Part shown: positions 60,609 to 62,796 of the stretch, one piece after another
How the letters are laid out: the number at the start of each line of letters is the position of its first letter
Numbering within the stretch: the stretch's first letter is position 1
Made by a program: the position numbers and the translations under genes
Origin: an uncultured Cyclobacteriaceae bacterium
Lineage (GTDB): Bacteria; Bacteroidota; Bacteroidia; Cytophagales; Cyclobacteriaceae
Reading direction: 5' to 3'
DNA length: 62,796 nt
Assembly (NCBI GenBank): GCA_937958005.1
Contig: CALGOB010000149.1
Coordinates: forward strand, 1-62,796
The notes under the pieces: generated by a model
Seen by the model: the letters and a program-made list of their open reading frames with translations, nothing else
What the model was told of the DNA's origin: nothing
The model's database searches: none

Positions 60609-61562
60609 TTAAATATTTTTATCTGATTTGTGAATCTGCTGGTAGAAATTAAGGAGGTGTCCACTGATTAGTCCAGGGTCATCCTCCTGTACAAAATGAC
60701 CTGCATTTTTAATTTTCAAATGTGGTTGATTTTTTGCCCCTTTAATTTTTTCAATGAATTCTTCCTCTACTTTTTTTGTGAAAGGATCCTTTTCTGCAAA
60801 AATTGTTAAAAATGGGTTTGAAAAGTCACAGAGTTCCTTCCAAAGTTCCTTGTTTATTTTTGCCTCATGTTGCCAAGGGAATATGGGTATCAGTTTTGGG
60901 AAAACTGCTGGGGCAACTCTAAAACGTTTTTCAGGAAATGGAGCATCATAGGCATTTAATATTTGTTTTGAGGGTTTCCTAATAATAGCTAATGACATCA
61001 ACGAGCGATAGGGGATAGAAGTGACCAACCCGCTTACAAGCCACCAAAGAAAAAACACAGGGTTAAACCCCTCAATTCTGGGAAATGCAGTATTTATGGC
61101 CACAACTGATCGAAATAAATGAGGAGATTTTGCTACTAGTCGCATTCCTATTAATCCTCCCCAATCGTGAGCAATGAGGTTTATGTTTTTCAGCTTGAGT
61201 TTATCAAATAGAAATAATCGCATCCATTCTACATTTTTAGTGTAGGAATAGTCTTTTTTGTTAGTTAGTTTATCGGATTTGCCAAAGCCAATCAGGTCTG
61301 GAGCAATTACGCGATAGCCATTTGTAGCCAATAGTGGGATTACTTTGCGGTAGAGATAACTCCATGTTGGAATACCATGAAGTAGCACAAGAGGGATGCC
61401 GTTGTGATTTCCTTCATCCAGATAATGAATTCTCAACCCATTTACATAAATATAATTCGATTCAAAGGGATAGTCGATGATATCATCAAAGCACTGTTCA
61501 GGGGTTCGTAGGACCTTCCTGTTTTTTAATAAGAAATCGCTATCAACCTTTTGTTTGTTCAT
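60609..61562 (-). CDS. Alpha/beta hydrolase, haloalkane dehalogenase-like
   Basis: A 317-residue enzyme with the haloalkane dehalogenase layout: LLHGIPTWSYLYRKVIPLL (60-78; family usually HGEPTW), the nucleophile D133 with halide-type W134 in LIAHDWGGLIGM, an acid Asp in FAEKDPF and the His in NAGHFVQEDDPG. The cap domain (about 165-240) is helical. Epoxide hydrolases and general esterases share the fold; D-W after HD favours dehalogenase. It leads a transcript with the GT2 gene. Confidence 0.82.
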   Translation of the reverse strand: MNKQKVDSDFLLKNRKVLRTPEQCFDDIIDYPFESNYIYVNGLRIHYLDEGNHNGIPLVLLHGIPTWSYLYRKVIPLLATNGYRVIAPDLIGFGKSDKLTNKKDYSYTKNVEWMRLFLFDKLKLKNINLIAHDWGGLIGMRLVAKSPHLFRSVVAINTAFPRIEGFNPVFFLWWLVSGLVTSIPYRSLMSLAIIRKPSKQILNAYDAPFPEKRFRVAPAVFPKLIPIFPWQHEAKINKELWKELCDFSNPFLTIFAEKDPFTKKVEEEFIEKIKGAKNQPHLKIKNAGHFVQEDDPGLISGHLLNFYQQIHKSDKNI

Positions 61563-61817
61563 TTATAAATAGTTTCTTCGAAATCAAAATAATCAGATAA
61601 ATATAGTCTTCAAAATGGTTAGTGCAGAACAATAATTTTCAGTGATCAATCACACAAGAATAGACATGTTCAAAAAGAAAATTTACGCCTAAATTTCCTA
61701 TAATGCACTTGCCACAGTTCATGGTAAAACCTACATTCAATTAAAAATGCTCATCCTCAGTATAGCTTTAGAAGATTGCAAGAAACAATACTAAGGATAA
61801 AGGATGAATTCGAGTGC

Positions 61818-62300
61818 CTAAAATGTAGTTTTTGAGATCTTATTGTGAATAGACTTAAGTTCTGCTAAGGCTGCAGGGCCATACCATGGAGTAAATTCCG
61901 GAATCAATAAACCTTCTTTTACTTTCGGTAATTCTGATACCAGTTCCTGAGCATCTTTTACAGTGGAAACATTTAAAACTAACTGCATTCGAAAAGACTT
62001 GTTTTCAGTAAAATGACCTAACATAACCAAGTGGCCATTTTTTACTAATTGCCTTATAAATTCCTTGTTTTCACTTTTTATCTTATTATGTGTGTCTTGA
62101 GAAATTATTTTTAATTTTCCAGGCTTTAAAAAGCAGACTATATAGTTTTTCATACCATATTGATCAGCGCCTAATTGATTGGCAAGCGCTTCATCATATT
62201 CAGCATGGACTAAGTTCTTTTTTTGAGGCTCTTTGGTTGAGCAACCCCAAGAGGCTAAGCTAAAGATTAAAAGAAATTGCCAAAGAAAAGATGCTTTCAT
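61818..62300 (-). CDS. YCII-related domain lipoprotein
   Basis: A 160-residue protein with a lipoprotein signal peptide (MKASFLWQFLLIFSLASWGC, lipobox Cys at 20). The body fits the YCII ferredoxin-like fold: KNYIVCFLKPGK and NKEFIRQLVKNGHLVMLGHF, then MQLVLNVSTVKDAQELV. YCII proteins are small and often of unknown function; export to the envelope is unusual for them. It is separated by 255 bp from the hydrolase gene. Confidence 0.75.
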   Translation of the reverse strand: MKASFLWQFLLIFSLASWGCSTKEPQKKNLVHAEYDEALANQLGADQYGMKNYIVCFLKPGKLKIISQDTHNKIKSENKEFIRQLVKNGHLVMLGHFTENKSFRMQLVLNVSTVKDAQELVSELPKVKEGLLIPEFTPWYGPAALAELKSIHNKISKTTF

Positions 62301-62364
62301 AAATGATAATCTATTTTTAGTCAGGCTAAATTAAACGATTAAGAATTGTTTTACTATTCATTTA

Positions 62365-62456
62365 TTTAATCCCTAAGGAATATTAATTCCCCAACTCTTG
62401 AGACGATCATAAAATTATCGCTCATAGATACCTCGTTGGGTCGGGGTTGGTTCATT
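62365..62456 (+). repeat. Repeat B copy 4 (92 bp, most diverged)
   Basis: Short form with a deletion in the distal hairpin: ACCTCG and CGGGGT still pair (one U.G) but the loop is reduced to TTGGGT. The proximal GGGAT is GGAAT. Confidence 0.82.
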
Positions 62457-62625
62457 TGTCATCGTAAATTTAAATAGAGTTGCAATTCAGCTTTGAATGT
62501 AAGCCAGGGAAAAATGGGGAAAAGCTTGATTTTTAAGTCATTTATCCAATTGAGGAGAGTCGTTGTAGAAAGGTAATTTCGAACTTATGAAATAATCTTT
62601 TTGCTTATTGAACTTTAAGCTGTGT

Positions 62626-62720
62626 TTTAATCCCTAAGGGATATTAATTCCCCGACTTGAGTCGATCATTAAATTATTGCCCATAGATACCCCGTACCCT
62701 TGGGTCGGGGTTGGTTCATT
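62626..62720 (+). repeat. Repeat B copy 5 (95 bp)
   Basis: Short form like copy 1, with a 2-bp deletion in the middle palindrome (CGACTTGAGTCG). The distal hairpin ACCCCG/CGGGGT is intact. Confidence 0.87.
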
Positions 62721-62796
62721 GACAGGCCAGGGGTTTCAAAATAGATTCGTGATAATTTCTATTTAATGCACTTTTAGGAGATTTATTTTTACTGAC

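Larger units (their letters stand above)
62301..62796. other. Right edge with two copies of repeat B
   Basis: No gene is seen in the last 496 bp. It holds repeat B copies 4 (62365-62456) and 5 (62626-62720), 169 bp apart in direct orientation. Confidence 0.6.

Noticed and set aside
36738-62720. Repeat B copies as a CRISPR array
   Set aside because: The copies are kilobases apart except the last two, and longer than CRISPR repeats. There are no regular spacers or cas genes.

Overview
The window looks like a chromosomal segment of a marine-type Bacteroidota bacterium, probably a Cytophagales member (Marivirga/Fulvivirga-like; genus uncertain). The reasons are the base-poor ribosome binding sites, promoters of the form TTG - about 19 nt - TAnnTTTG, a DUF3467 gene between rpoC and rpsL, tRNA-Trp directly before secE, and the AT-rich sequence.

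Layout. (1) 1-33.6 kb is the core information-processing superoperon. It runs tRNA-Tyr/Gly/Thr-tuf, tRNA-Trp-secE-nusG-rplKAJL-rpoBC-DUF3467, rpsL-rpsG-fusA-rpsJ, then the S10, spc and alpha clusters from rplC to rplQ, then carA and eno. All genes read rightward. Two genes too short for routine ORF calling were recovered (rpmD, rpmJ). Five starts were moved to internal ATGs (rplE, rpsH, rplR, rpoA, carA), and rpoB appears to start with TTG. Terminator/promoter pairs divide the run: after tuf, after rpsJ and after rplQ, with further promoters before rpsL and rpsH. (2) 33.6-36 kb holds a DivIC/FtsB-like protein, a small beta-barrel protein, a DinB-family protein and an Ldh2-type dehydrogenase. 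(3) 36-38.3 kb is a gene-poor scrap yard: one 180-bp palindromic repeat, a decayed relative of it, one copy of a second repeat family, and a 5'-truncated group II intron with a dead reverse transcriptase but a well-preserved domain V. (4) 38.3-45.3 kb holds a DUF4349 lipoprotein, a Ppx/GppA phosphatase, an acyl-CoA carboxylase beta subunit, an M42 peptidase, a cytoplasmic metal-receptor-like protein and a membrane-tethered LuxR-like regulator. (5) 45.4-62.3 kb is an accessory region. It encodes a substrate-binding-like protein without signal peptide, a formyltransferase, three tandem phage-tail-collar-domain proteins, an ATP-grasp ligase, a DegT aminotransferase, a PLP decarboxylase, three paralogous cupin/JmjC-like proteins, a GNAT, a sulfotransferase, a GT2 glycosyltransferase, a haloalkane-dehalogenase-like hydrolase and a YCII-like lipoprotein.

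Most interesting signals. First, the 180-bp repeat (three full copies) is a nearly full-length imperfect palindrome. Its inner 38-bp stem is held together by many G.U pairs on one strand only, and most differences between copies preserve pairing, which points to a structured RNA rather than a simple inverted-repeat DNA element. Second, all three cupin/JmjC-like paralogs have Ser or Ala where the family's HxD iron ligand should be, the same kind of change that marks Fe/2-oxoglutarate halogenases, and they lie in the same region as a dehalogenase-like gene. Third, promoters of translation genes share a TTTGC-R-N(2-3)-CC extension that the other promoters here lack. Fourth, a second repeat family of 92-111 bp occurs five times, always in the same orientation.
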